The notes under the pieces were generated by a model. That model saw only the letters and a list, made by a program, of their open reading frames with translations. It did no database searches and was not told where the DNA came from. DNA of 64,000 nucleotides from Rostratula benghalensis (Eukaryota > Chordata > Aves > Charadriiformes > Rostratulidae), in the NCBI GenBank assembly GCA_013399305.1, contig VXAI01000019.1:2355952-2419951 (forward strand), given 5' to 3'. A program made the translations under genes and the position numbers. Within the stretch, counting starts at the first letter, position 1. The number at the start of each line of letters is the position of its first letter. Below are positions 23,145 through 36,268 of the stretch, one piece after another.

Positions 23145-26100
23145 AAGTAGAAGCCAGACTATACAGAGTCCTCTCCTGAGACTTCAGTTTTCAAAGATCA
23201 GTCCAGCCACGCAGCAATAAAAGGCTCAGGCTGAAGAATTTTCCTTAGACTCTCTGCCAGCGCTGCATCAAAAGCTCCCTGCGTGCTAGCAGCACGTCCC
23301 AGGAGCAGGTTTGACAAGGGCTTCACAGATTTGACAGATGATACTTGCAAAGAGGAATTTTCTGTAATGCTTCAGACTGTATTCACAGTGAGGGACAAGA
23401 ACTCTGCTCAGCAAAGTAAGTAACTGGTTCACCCAGCCAGGTCTGGAGCGAGAAGAGGGTGGACTTTTCAATTCTCCTGTTACTGAGGGACTTGTGAGAC
23501 TTGAAAACCACAACCTGCTGTGGGGCCACCACAACTCCAATACAGAGCCAGGCTACAAACTTCCTCCACAGCAGCTGCAGTGCCCAGGAGTTTTTGCCCA
23601 GTGTCCCCCATGCTGTTGGCTCCCCAAGGAACAGGGTACTCAGAGCTCACAGGGGGTGGGAAAACGTTGCCCCCACGTTCCAGGCTGCAAAGAGAAATGC
23701 ACATGGACATGCAGGTGTTTCCCCCGGCCGCCCACCATCCTCCTCCCCTGTCTCAAAAAATTACAACAAACAGCTGCCCGAGAAGATGATTTTATACTAG
23801 AAAGTCTGCAGAGCAGCTCGGAGAAATTAAATCTTAGCCCATTTTCAGATTGCCCCAGGAACGAACAGTTGTTTGGAAAAGTCGTATTGCAACACGTCAA
23901 GCAATTATTCATTTTTGCCCTCCAGAGCTAACAGTTCTCCCTCACCTTCTTTAAGTGCCATAAACCACAGTCTCTTGCTCCTGCCTGCTACAGGCAAGGA
24001 AAGATGAATATGGTGCTTCCAAAAAACCTCAACTGGAGACTTGCCTTTACTCAATGAATTTTAACCACATCATGGATTTACCCTAGAAGTGCATAATTTG
24101 CTGTTACCTTTATTTACCGTAGCCTTCTCAATTATGTCAGCACTGAAGGAAAAGTAAAAGGGGAGAAAAATAAAAGGAAAGCTGGGATGCACTAGCTATG
24201 TAAAACAGCAGCAAGGTTACTTTCATCCCTCTGCAAGTATTTCTTTCCTCAGGGTAGAAAAGAATTGCAATAAATATAAACAAATACATTTTAACAGAGT
24301 CAATTTAAATGTGAAATTGTAACAGCTGTATTAAACTCCACTGTAACATATTCATCATTCAAATTAAGACATTTGAGTGGCATGTGCTCACTGACAACAT
24401 TTTTAAACACAGACAAACCATTGGCTTTGGGTACACAAACTTAGACTTGAAGAGTTAAATATTTCAGAGTGATTTCTCTTTCTGAACAAGAAACGACATT
24501 TTCTCTCTGTTCATTTAATTTATTCAGCTCAATGACTGGGTTTTCAAGCTGCAAGAAAGGAAAACGACTCAAGTCTCTTGAAAGGTCACAAAAAATCATA
24601 GAAATTTTAAAACGCAACCTCCAATACTTCTGAAAAAAAGCAGTTGGGAACCTAAGGTATGAAGTGTCCAATGTGCATCCTGTTGGTGATACATACGTGT
24701 TACAAGAAAGGCTGCACTTCTCTTGGATCATAAAGGAGAATGGATAACGCACCATCCTTGAAAGAAGGCACAGGATTTCAACCACCTCTTTTCACCACAG
24801 ACAAATAAGCAAAGACTCTTACACTACCAAGACAACTGTTAGCAACAGGTACTAGACTAAAAAAAAAATGCTTGCTCTCAGAGCAGGAAAGAACTCTTTA
24901 TGCCATCCCACATTGCGAGGCCACAATCTCTACCAATGAGCACTGTAGCACCAAAGCTCTTCAAGGTGTTGAAACAACCCATTTGGCAAATCCAAATCTC
25001 TTTCCGTTCTTGGAAGAGCCTTGCAAATGTGATCTGGATGGGAAGAGGCTTCAAACTCCATCTAACACACAGCATACTACAGCTCCACTGAGCTACCAGT
25101 AGAAGATGGCAATACTGGAAGAGCCAAGGCTTTGACTTGTCATTGAGATCCCTTCCATGGTGCCTCACATACTGGGTCCCAGTTCATCACGTTTACCATC
25201 AGAACAATACACTGCACCAGAAACTTCACAGAAGAACAGAGAGCTGAGCACCTGCAGAAAAGGAATAGCCCCAAAAATCAACAAATCACCCAACAACAGT
25301 TGCCCATCCAGGCCATCCCTCCCTTGCTGCACCAGGCCTGTCATCTCCTCACCATTACCAGACTTTCCTGGGTCACTACGGGAAGGCATTATGGCTTAGT
25401 TGTGACATTAAGGATTTCTGAAAAGCTGATCTTTAAGACATCCACCCACCTCAACACTGAGCTGTGGGGAGATGTTTCTCCTTTACTACGCCACTTTGCT
25501 CACAACAACCTCCCTTGTAGAGATGAACATGCTTTCACTCCACTGAAATACAGCTCAAACACCTCCAGAACGCCACAGATCCAAATTTATCCCCTGCTTG
25601 ACCCATATTTCATCAACTGAATAAATTTGCATGCTTGTTGGCTGCTGGAGTCTCTTCCCTTAGCTAAGGATGCTGGAGGGTGCTGCCGGAGCAGGCAGAC
25701 AACTTGTGGCAGCACCAGGCAGAGATCACCACAAGCTTTTCGAGTCGAGCTGACAGTCTGAACACACCCTTCTCTTTCACCCAACTTAACAGGGAAAGGT
25801 TATGGAAAGAGCCTTTTCCTTCATAAGTAAGATTTTTAAAAATTCATCTTAAAAAAGAGGCATAGCAAAGCTCCTACTGAAAGTTTTCCAGCTGAGGTAT
25901 TCACTGTGATACTTCTTGGATGAAACACAGATTACCATTTTATTAACCATCCGTAAAGCACTCAAAAGCAAACCCTGATTTCTTCAGCTTGAACTTCCCT
26001 GTTCCACTCAACCATCAGCAGATGACATGAAGAAAGAGACTGGTCAACCAAGAACATGTCTGCCTTGCCATCCCAGGACAGTAAGTGAAACAGCTAAAGT

Positions 26101-26200
26101 AGACATTGATTTCATTTATAATGAAATCCCCAAACACGTAGAATTATCCTAACTTTTTGTCTCCAACTGTTGACACAGATAACAGCAAAGTGTTCATGCA

Positions 26201-26808
26201 ATGTGCACTTGTAGCCCAGAAAGTCAACTGCATCCTGGGCTGTATCAAAAGCAGCGTGGTCAGCAGGGTTGAAGAAGGTGATTGTACCCCTCTGCTCCAC
26301 TCTGGTGAGACCCCACCTGGAGTACTGCATCCAGATCTGGAGCTCACAGCACAGGGAGGACATGGACCTGTTGGAATGGGTACAGAGGAGGCCACAAAGA
26401 TGCTCTGAGGGATGGAGCACCTCTGCTGTGAGAACAGTCTGAGAGAGTTGGGGTTGTTCAGCCTGGAGAAGAGAAGGCTCCAGGGAGACCTTAGAGCCCC
26501 TTCCAGTATCTGAAGGGGAGCCTACAGGAGAGACAGGGAGGGACTCTTTATCAGGGAGTGGAGTGATAAGATGAGGGGAAATGGTTTTAAACTGAAAGAG
26601 GGGAGATTTAGATGAGATATGAGGAAAAAATTCTTTAGTGTGAGGTTTGTGAGACACTGGAAGAGGTTGCCCAGAGAAGCTGTGGCCGGGCTGGATGGGG
26701 TTTGAGCAACCTGATTTGGTGGGAGATGTCCCTGCCCAAGGCAGAGGGGTAAGAACTCTATGATCTTTAAGGTCCCTTCCAACCCAAACCATTCTATGGT
26801 TCCATGAT
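26201..26808 (+). mobile_element. CR1 LINE 3' region, longest copy in the window
   Basis: About 600 bp in plus orientation. It includes the CR1 ORF2 C-terminal end region ('gagaccccacctggagtact', 'tgcatccagatctggagctc') and the 3' UTR blocks ('ttcagcctggagaagagaag', 'gggaaatggttttaaactga', 'ggttgcccagagaagctgtg', 'aaggtcccttccaaccc', 'attctatggttcc'). Frames are broken by stops on the sense strand, so it is dead. The 252-residue frame on the other strand is an artefact of antisense CR1. A short deletion removes part of the 'ccctggaggtgttcaaggcc' block before 'gctggatgggg'. Confidence 0.95.
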
Positions 26809-29800
26809 ACTGGGTTTAGAGCTGTAGCACTCATGCTGCCCACAGGAGGATGCTTTTTGGCACTGTGCATATTTCATAATCATTTATTGAGGCACCACCC
26901 CCTTAGGCCACATAAAGCACGTGGTATATGTGATGTATTAGTTTTGTGCTGGTCATTTGCAGTGTTGTTCCTTTCTTTAGGACATGCAAACATGAGCTCA
27001 AGCAATTAATTGTAACACTGGCCCAGATCATTTCACTTCCGTGCTGAAATACAAACACCACACGACCTAGTGAGAGTTAGAACAATACTGGTTTGTCCAG
27101 GAAGTTGTTGCAATGTCAAATATTTATTTCATATGCTTATTTCATTTATTTCCTGGGTATTATGGTATTTATAATTGTTTTCTTGAGAAGTTCTGAACTG
27201 TGAGATTTCACATCAACACACACTGAAAAACCCACATACTTGTTCAACTTGCACGTGAGATTGGTACAACAAAGCCAGAGGAGGAAAATAAATTGTATCC
27301 TCCCTCTGCTTGGCCAGGCTTCTATCTCAGCACCCCTCGTACACCGCTTCATTCCCTCAGCTACAGAGGGCATGGAGGCACCAGCAGAGCGTGGCTCTGA
27401 CCTGCCCACTGACAGAAAATACTTGGGATACTTGGCAGGAGCCCCGGGGTTTGCATCACCTGGCACGAGAGGCGGGAAGCGCTCCCCCGAGAGGGATGCT
27501 TTTAGCAGAGTTCCTGGTAAACTGAAGGTCAGAATCAGACCAGATCAGAGAGATGCGGTCCCAGGGCTGAAGATCCCACCTCTCTTCCAGATACAGGCAA
27601 TAGAGTTCTCTGGATTAAGGTACAGAGCACGAGACTTCCAAAGAAAGCCACCACAATTCCTCTTGGCTTTCTGCAATAATTTTTTTCCATTTCAAGTCAT
27701 AAGTACCAAGACTCCTAAATTAAGTCTGAGCTTTACACTCATCGATCCTTTGCTTAACCCTTGCATTCCAACCCAAGTTAAATTTGGGTAAGTTACCAAG
27801 TCACCCAGTTTTCAACAAGTCTCAAATTCCTTCATGTGGATCAGTTGATCTTTTGGGATTATTTTTTACCAGAGTCTACACTAGCTTGTTTATACTGGAC
27901 TTTGACCCACAGATAAGTGCTCCCATTTAACCTAAAAAGTTCTCACATCACCTGTAAAAATCCCCTTCCCCTCAGCTAAAGAGGAAAACGGGATCAATAG
28001 GCCTCCTTTAGGATACCTTTGTATCCCAAATTATAATTTGTAGCCTTAAATTATAATCTTTGAAGTCTCCGGATCACTGCACTATTGAGTAATTCTTATT
28101 TTTTTTGGCTACCCAGGGAACTGTTTGAGTCTCGGGGCTAAGCACATGCCGTTCTACTTACATGGCAGCGGGCCAAATCTGTTTAAATATTTAAACATTA
28201 ACCTCAAAGTCACTGGTTTGCAGAAAGGCAGCCGTTAGTCCAGAGAGATTAAACTTGTTCTCCAGGACGTATCGTTGAGTACAAAGGCCATTTTGCCACT
28301 TTCTGAAAGTGCTGGAGACCATGGAAAAATTCCTGGAGTATTAACAGTCGCTTCAATGACTGCCTGCCTTTCTTTGCAACTACAGACAGACGCACATTAT
28401 GTGACATTTTCCCCATCTGGCACCAGAGATTCATCTTCTGTGCCTAAAAATTGCTACTGTTTTGCATTAGGGAAGTCAAAAAGTTTTAAAGATTTTATAG
28501 GCAAGTTTTCCTTTGGTTATTCTACATTAAAACCCAGCCACCAAACCCTAGTAACCAGTATTCTGTGCTGACAGCTAGAAGTCAAAACAAAGCAATCTTT
28601 AAAAATTTCTGTGACAATGAAAAAAATAACTGTGCAAGGGCTTAAAAGAAAACAAAAACAAACCACCAAAACCAATAACCCTGAGCTCCTATCTACATTC
28701 ACAAAGGAAATTCCAGACAACTAAAAGCTCAGTGGCCAAATACAGCATTGCTGCACTGCATCTTCTTCATAGGTTGTATGACTGCAGTTATTCAATGTCA
28801 CTTTCGAGGCAGAAAAGAATTTGCCTTTTCAGATTTCTCTGAAATTGCACTTCTCTCAAACAAAGCCCCAAAATTGAACCACACACACTGAAAGGCCGCT
28901 AGCATTTAAGAGATTCAAAGATGTGCATTGTTAAAACTGTTCTCTCACAACTAAATAAGAAATGAGATAAATATTGCATTTTTCAATCTGTTTTGTTGTT
29001 GTTTTGGGGTAGTGGCGGTGCAGGGGGAGCAGGGAAAGAGGGAGAAGATGAGCCAGATAGGTGCAGGGAAGGAACCAGCACACTGCTTTTGCAACTCTTT
29101 TGTAAGCCACCTTCTGCTACCTGGAGACCATGACTATGTCCTGGAGATTGAGAAACACACTTCTCTACAGCATCCACCTGTGTTTACATCTGACATAAAA
29201 ACTAACTTTATATGAAGCCATCGGTTGGCAAAACAAAACAGCTGCCAAGAGCACAGTGCAACTGAATTTTTTATTTTTTTTTTCTAGAAACCCTTTTTTT
29301 TCCCCCCACCATTTCTAGGCTGCCCTTCTATAGGAAGATGGCATTCACTGTGTGTTTATAACTAAATAAGCAGTTTGTAACAGTATCTTTACTCTGACAC
29401 CAGTCAGATATAAACAAGCTCTAAATATAACCTATGTGGATACTATGGAATGACCTCTACAGAGCCAGACTTCTTTTATCAATGATATGCATCCCATTTC
29501 AGATTACAGAACAGAAAGGCTGATCCCAAAGTCCCCATCCTCCCCCCCCAGCTTTCACGCAGTCTTCAAGAAGAAAGCTAAACAACTGGAAACATCTGAA
29601 CGCCTGTGATGGAGTGACCTTGCTGGAGAAAAGCCTTCCCACTTACTTTGTGCTGAAAATAGCCCATTGGGGGTGGGGGGAACCCACCACACAGGCATAC
29701 TCTATTTAGATGACAACTTACCTATGGGGTATCCCACACGAGAGTCAAGGCTGGAGGTGGAGGTGTGCCCACATGCCAAGCTATACCATGGCAATGCCAA

Positions 29801-30539
29801 GCCTTCTGCTAGGAGGGCTGCTTTAGCCACTGCAGGTCATTACCTTTGCTCTCCTCAAACTGTTTTGGGTACGTTATGGTCACTCCTCTCAAGGCTCCAC
29901 ATTTTGTCTAAAAATGCATTTTTACAAATGTGTGTTTTACAGCAGGCATCGCTGCCCTGGTGCTTGAAACATCCAGCCCAGAGGCTGCAGGGCAAGCAGG
30001 GAAGCCACCAGTCCAATACAACACCAGCTCACTCAGTACTTTTCTTGCTAAAGCTGCAGCACCTCTTTCAGCAGAGGCAGCTTTTAGCAAGATTTCAGAA
30101 GGTCTAATGGTACTGCCTCCTCATTTAGGAAACTGAAGACAGCTGCTATTCAATTATCACCTTGCAATTAAGCTATTAAATGAACCACCAGTTTGGAACC
30201 AGATGTACTAACATCTGAAGTGTTGATATGCAGCACTATTCGAGCAGAGGAGCACAGGTAAATACCTGTTACAGCAAATACAACCCTCATAAAAGCTATG
30301 AGAAATCTGTGCCACTAAATACTTGCTTTATGTTTTCTGACCTTGGAGCCCATTTGCTGAGCAGCAGGACACTGTATTACAGAAAATCCATGGCACACAA
30401 ACCTGAATAAGTTCAGGGTGAGGAAAGAAAGACAGTGATGAGTCCTAACCACTCACAGAAACTGCTCAGATAACTTCATCTGTGTGTTTGTGTCATAAGG
30501 TAGAAGCAAACCCTTACCACAAGCAGTATGCCTAATGAA

Positions 30540-32230
30540 GGGGATGACCAAGAACCTGTATAATCTCCTGAGAAAACTGTGGAGCTCATGTGGTTTGTAC
30601 TCTTTGGTATTGGAACATCAAGGAGCTACAAAAGATGAAGAATCCTTGGGTGAAGCCGTGCTCTGCACAACTCCAAATGACTAGCAGAATCACCTATTCA
30701 TTAGATAAGTTAGTACAGAGCAAAAACATTTATTCTGCACCTACAGATTGAAGCATGCTAAAATAAGTGAGCTTCCTGATTGCTTGGCAAAAGCCTCTCC
30801 TCTGCCATCCTTCTAGGCAGATCCTGAGAGTGCAAATGCCTGAAGGAATCCAGCTGCCCCAGGCCACCAACCCCATGCTGATTGCAGAACCAGCCATTAT
30901 TATCTCCTGGCATCAAGGTTCTGGCTGATTATATTGCTATAGTAGGAGACAACACCCAGACACTTCAGTTTCATAATACTCCGCTCTAACAATTCCTGAA
31001 CAGGCCCTGTGAACTGTTTACGAGCATGAAACAAAGCACAAGAACCAGAGATGAGCTACAGGGGACATCTGTAGCTTTGAGACACTTCTATACAGAGCCA
31101 TAAGTAAGGACAGAACCAGACCAAAACACCTGTGAGAAGTTCCTGGCATTTAGGGAAAGCTTGCAAAAGCACAAAACCCACCTGTAGATACCAACTTGAC
31201 AAAATGTCTGATGACCTGCAACTGAGTGTTAAGAAAAGTGACTCTCACTGCACCCAAAAAGTCCAGGACAAGTATTCTGTTAGGTGAGGGAAGCAAACTG
31301 CTCAGAAAGACCATGCCAGCAACAAATTCATTACATTGAGCCACATGCTATGTGATAACACAGGTCACCCCATGAACTATGAATCGTACGAGCAGCTTCT
31401 CTTCCAGTTCTTTCATACTGTTGACAGCAGCTGCTGGTAATAGAGACCTGGAAAGGATGAGATTTCACAGACAGTAAAAACAGCCCATGCTCCACACTGC
31501 TTGAAAGAAAAGAATGAAGTGCACAAAGTCTGGCTTGTAGCACTAAATGAGGAGTAAGTAATATCCACTAAACAGAGCACTGGTTTGTGCATATCTGCAG
31601 AAGAGTTTAGCTCCTGCAAGGTTACACCTGAGAAGATATGGTCAGCATAGAGGCTTCCCAGCTGCAAATATCCAGTAAAGAGCATACCTGAAACAGGGAG
31701 TTGTCCAGATGGTGTTTCCTGATGCTAGTACTCAGTTCCTACAGACATCTCCTGGGTACCTACAACACAATAAAACTATCGACTCAGCACTAAGGGTGTC
31801 TTGCAGAGGCGAAACTGGCAGACAAGCCATGCAATTAGGTGGAATATTGCAGCCAATAGGCTTCCCGAGGTTAGATAATAGTCACGGAGGAAGCAATGGT
31901 TTGAAGATCCTTGACGACTGGGAGGAAAGCAATAACCAGTGTGCAAACCAGATGAGAGGGTGCTGCAACAGCCAGAGCTGGCTTGCGGTGCCAAGAACCG
32001 CTAGGCCAGTACATCCAGAAGTGGCCTGCACCAAACTACCACAAACAAGCAGCATCAAAGGTGAGGTTCCCCATCATGCAACTCTTTTCCAATGGACTCA
32101 GTGGAGACAGCATCAGTGGGAACCTCTTCACATGCTTAGACAGTCAGCATCAACAACAAATCCACAGGATCATCAAGAGCTTCAGCTGTGAGTCAGAAAT
32201 GATCATGTACCCATGGGACTGAATGACTGA
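30540..32230. other. Unidentified intronic stretch next to a CR1 copy
   Basis: A stretch of mixed composition that precedes the CR1 at 32.26 kb. A plus-strand frame of 160 codons (31709-32191) and smaller minus-strand frames are open but show no recognisable domain, initiation context or splice pair. The sequence does not read as CR1. It may be ordinary intron or an old repeat I cannot name. Confidence 0.3.
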
Positions 32231-32259
32231 TGTGCAAGAGGTGGAAGGAAGTAGTTGAT

Positions 32260-32528
32260 AGGACAAGTGCTAATGGCTTTAATCTGAAAGAGGGCAGATT
32301 TAGACTAGATATTAGGGTGAAATTCTTCCCTGTGAGGGTGGTGAGGCACTGGCCCAGATTGCCCAGAGAAGCTGTGGCTGCCCCATTCCTGGAGGGGTTC
32401 AAGGCCAGGCTGGATGGGGCTTTGAGCAACCTGGGCTGGTGGGAGGTGTCCCTGCCCAGGGCATTGGGGGTTGGAACTCTATGATCTATAAGGTCCCTTC
32501 CAACTCTAACCATTCTATGATTCTTTGA
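32260..32528 (+). mobile_element. CR1 LINE 3' end
   Basis: It starts 'ggacaagtgctaatggcttt' and runs through 'ctgaaagagggcagatttag', 'cccagagaagctgtggctgc', 'ggctggatggggctttgagc' and 'aaggtcccttccaactc' to 'attctatgattcttt'. This is a nearly complete CR1 3' UTR in plus orientation with few disruptions, so it is among the younger copies here. Confidence 0.95.
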
Positions 32529-32729
32529 ATACAAGCATTCTTTTTTTCCAGCCATACAGTAATAGTTTGAACACTAGCATCTTTGCAAAATAGAGAGCTG
32601 CCAGGCTTCTCAGAGGGAATCATGAAGTCCACATCCAAAGACAGACAAAGCACCACCTGGCTTCAACAAATACATGTAAATACCACCAAAAACCAGGACA
32701 AGAACAACCAGTAGCAAAAACGTAGCCAG

Positions 32730-32803
32730 CAGTGGTAACTTGGCATTGCTAGGTTAACAGTTGGACTCCATGATCTTAACGATCTCTTCCAACCTCAACT
32801 GCA
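32730..32803 (+). mobile_element. Short CR1 LINE 3' end
   Basis: 'tggcattgctaggttaacag' followed by 'ttggactccatgatcttaac' and 'gatctcttccaacctcaact' matches the last about 70 bp of a CR1, without the terminal TTCTATGAT repeats. It lies only about 200 bp from the previous CR1 in the same orientation, and its different subfamily sequence argues for a separate insertion. Confidence 0.8.
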
Positions 32804-34814
32804 CTGACCTTTCACCAAAGAACCATAGATGGCGTTGAAGACAGCAGAGGAGGCTCTGTCAAGCACAACAAACAAGAAATCTTCTAACAAGCCAGATTAG
32901 ATCTCTGTGCTGAATAACAGTCGAGAGGATAATTTTGGTGATGATTCCTTAGACCAGCTGAGCTCACCATTCCAGTCCCGTGCTGCGCGGAATGCATACT
33001 CCCGGCAAGGAAGATAGAAGATCATTAACAAAAGTTTGTTTTTACATTCCACAAAGTGAAAGTGTTAATAGTGCACATACCTTGCTGCAAGAATAACTGT
33101 CCAAACAACCTGTCCTTTCACCCTGGTGGCTTTTGGTATTGTTTCAGCTGGAGCATGTGTAATGGCCAGCTGCTCCACCAATGCCAGTCAGCTTTCAGAC
33201 CCATCTGGGCCAACAAGTCAAGATGGAACATTTTTGATTACACTAATGAACAGTTTTGGGTAAAATTATAGACTTATTTAATTGATAATTTGATTGAAAT
33301 TCAATTGTTTCCTAAAAAGTGTGACTTCTGGCTTTACTAACCCCAAAAAGCATGAGCAGAACCAGTGCAAATCAGTAGAAGGTTTAACAAGCATTTCAAT
33401 AGAGCCTAGTGATGAAGATGTCAGGAAAGTTCATGCTCTGTAAGAGGTAAAACTCCACCAAAAGAGGAATTTAATCTCCAAGTGACATCATCGCAGGAGA
33501 CAATATACTCCAAACAGCACTGCCTATGGCAGAGAAGTGTTAAAAGTCTTTCAAAGCAAGTATCAAGTTATTCTCTGATTTTTCTCGAAAGAAAATCACA
33601 GAAATCCATGAACACGACAGTGTCCTGATATTGTTAAACAAAGTTCTACGTTGGTTCATAATTTAAATGGTGAATTCATGTTTTAATGTTGATATAAATA
33701 ATCCTAATGTTGAGACACATACTGCCTATCAGTTTTGTTCATGGACCAACATCTCTGGAAATGAATACCTACCCCAGTTACTTCCAAATATTCACAGTGA
33801 ATGAGTTTGCCCCGAGCTACCTTTTTAATTGAGCAATTTGAAGGCCAAGACAGACAGGAGAAACTACCAGTACTGAGTACTGCAGCAGCAGAGAAGTGAC
33901 ACTGAGTAACACAGAATCCAAGACATCAAAATTAATAAAATACACAGGAGAAGCACAAAAAGAAAGAAAACTGCCACACACAAACAATCCCAAAGTGAAA
34001 AGCATGTCAAATTTTGGCATTTTCTAATCAAACACTCCTTTGTAGTTCCCTAAAACTGGGCACTCAGTGTAAAGGTAACAACCAGCTGTGTACGTAGCTT
34101 TTACTCCACAGACTGGAAGCCAGGCTGACCACCACCTAGCACAGGTTAGCAGAGCTCCAGAAACTGAAGGTAAAGCTTGTGCTGACAGATTTCCAAGTCT
34201 ACACACTGTCTATATGCCACTTTTTCTGCAGGATCATTATTTATTATGCTATTTGTACTTACGTCCACTAAGCAACCTTCCAATTTCTCACCTTTTACCC
34301 ATATACCACTAAAAAAAGAGGAAAAAAAAAAAAGTCAGGTTTCCTTCTAATTTCTCCCAGAAAACTTGGGAGATTTTTCCCCCCATGAGCAATTCTAAGA
34401 ACAATGATAGATCACAGTGTCAGCTGGACAAAAGGACAGGCAGGTCAAAGAGAGGGGCAACTCAATTCAAAGGAAACTTCCCATGCCACGGGGCAGCATT
34501 CAAAGAACTGCACAGCATCTACAGGCAGAACTACCACCTTCCTCCAACGTAAAGCCGCAATAAAGAGCTAGGGCCATGCACAGTGACAGGATGGATGGCC
34601 TAATGGGTGTAATTTTAGAGGTAAAGGGCACCAAACAGCTTGCTTTACACCAATTCCCTTGAAAGTCTCTTTGGGTTTCACCTGAAAGACTGCAGTACCA
34701 AAAACCGGGTACAGTTGCCAGCTGACCCTTGCCTTTAATCCTCATCAGCCATCCCAGTTCAAGTTATTTCTCTCCTTGAGCAAAGTTATTTGCAAGAATA
34801 TCCAAAACAGGTTT

Positions 34815-34937
34815 ACAGAACCTCCATCCACAGAGATTTTCAAGGCTCAGCCTGATCCTGCCACAGCTGACCAGATCTAGCAGGGGCACCAGTCCTACTT
34901 CCATCTGGAGGCTGGAAAAAGTGACCTCCAAATGTAC
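34815..34937 (+). mobile_element. Possible very old CR1-like fragment
   Basis: The order 'cctccatccacagagatttt', 'caaggctcagcctgatcctg' and 'cctacttccatc' recalls a degraded CR1 3' UTR ('accatccctggaggtgttcaa...'). The tail is absent and the identity is low by eye, so this call is tentative. Confidence 0.3.
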
Positions 34938-36226
34938 CTCGCAGCCAAGCTCTAATTTTCTTTCATTTACAGAATCAAAGAACTTTTTTTTTTTTTTCCT
35001 CTTGTAAACAAAACTCCAAACAAACCAACCCCACAAAAAATGCATGCTCCTAGAAAGTATTCTGCAATCAATTCCTGGCTTCCTTTTTAAAGGCACATCA
35101 CTGGTGTCTCAAGTTTCTCTAGTAATCACAGTAAATTAAATACTTCACTACCAACACAACATTTGGATCAGACATTAAGAGCAAGCTCTCAAACTTTGTC
35201 CAAGAACTGATGCCTGTTGCAGACAGGGCATTAACAGGACATGTGCTATGCATAAGCCAGTGTCGATGGCATCTTCCATTCATACCTCCAGTTTAAAAGT
35301 CCTCTCTCATCATGTCTTGAAATACTTCAACTATCTTACCTCTAGCTTTCCCAAATAAGACTAATCTCATTTGACTCACTGGGAGCACACAGGTAAAACA
35401 CCAAGTACAATAAATAAATAAAAAAAAAAAGGTACATCATGTTTATTGTGATAACAGACACCCAAAGCACAGCCTATGGACAAGTTCACAGCCTCTCTTG
35501 TTTCACAGCAGTTGATTTACCAGCCCATACTCTTTACCACAACTCTATCAGACTGCCTGTTGGCATCCACATCTTTAGAGTTCCCAAACCCTCCTGAAAA
35601 AATGGTGCAGCAAACCCCTCCTATTTTCTACATTTCCTCAGACAAGACTATTCAGTCTGCTGCAATTCAACACTAGGGACACAACCAGTCAGTGTATGTC
35701 TCCAGCAGCCTCAGCTACAACTCCAACAGGATTTGAACAGAAGCAAAACAAAGGTCTGTAACTCTCCCAGCAGCAACCACTCTTACTCACCCAAGAGTAT
35801 CATCTCACCATGACAAAAAAGCATTTCCTTTTTGGCCACACACAAAACAAAAAGGAGCACCATTCCATGGGTCACTCCATCCAGGTCTCACAGATGTCAA
35901 ACTGATGCCATCAAACCAAACTAACCCGTCCAGGACACACTACATGGACCTCAGATACTGCCAGGAGATAAGGAAATAAACTGAGCTCCTTAACATAGCT
36001 ACAAAAGTATTTTTCATAGTAATGAAAATTTCTCCTCCAATAGCCCTGTTCTTGAAAAAAATCCTGTCCACTTTCTTCACTGACAGGAATGGGGCAAACA
36101 ACAGGGAAACCAGCTCTGGAGGCAAGGTTTTCTTGTGTCTTCCTGTTAGAGACAGTGTACAGAGTATACAGTAAAAGGTATTGGAATGATTAGGAATACC
36201 AGCCATTGGAGTAAGTGCTACACTAC

Positions 36227-36268
36227 CCACCTCAAACTCCCTGAGGTGGTTTTACTCCACCTCAGGGA
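36227..36268. repeat. Three-arm inverted repeat (CCACCTCA / TGAGGTGG / CCACCTCA)
   Basis: TCCCTGAGGTGG (36238-36249) and CCACCTCAGGGA (36257-36268) are a perfect 12-bp inverted repeat with a 7-nt loop, TTTTACT. A further CCACCTCA at 36227-36234 is also complementary to the central arm (TGAGGTGG, 36242-36249). The middle arm can therefore pair with either neighbour. It lies in MTUS1 intron 1 and is not part of a CR1. Confidence 0.9.

Noticed and set aside
26112..26870. 252-codon minus-strand frame
   Set aside because: It is the antisense of a CR1 3' region (26201-26808). The open frame is a property of the repeat, not a gene.
27240..27791. 183-codon plus-strand frame in MTUS1 intron 1
   Set aside because: No recognisable domain, no upstream promoter or splice signals. 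A frame of this length is expected occasionally in 64 kb read in six frames.
36242..36249. TGAGGTGG in the inverted repeat as a let-7-like microRNA
   Set aside because: The let-7 seed region is TGAGGTAG. The one-base difference, the short stem and the lack of the remaining let-7 sequence argue against it.
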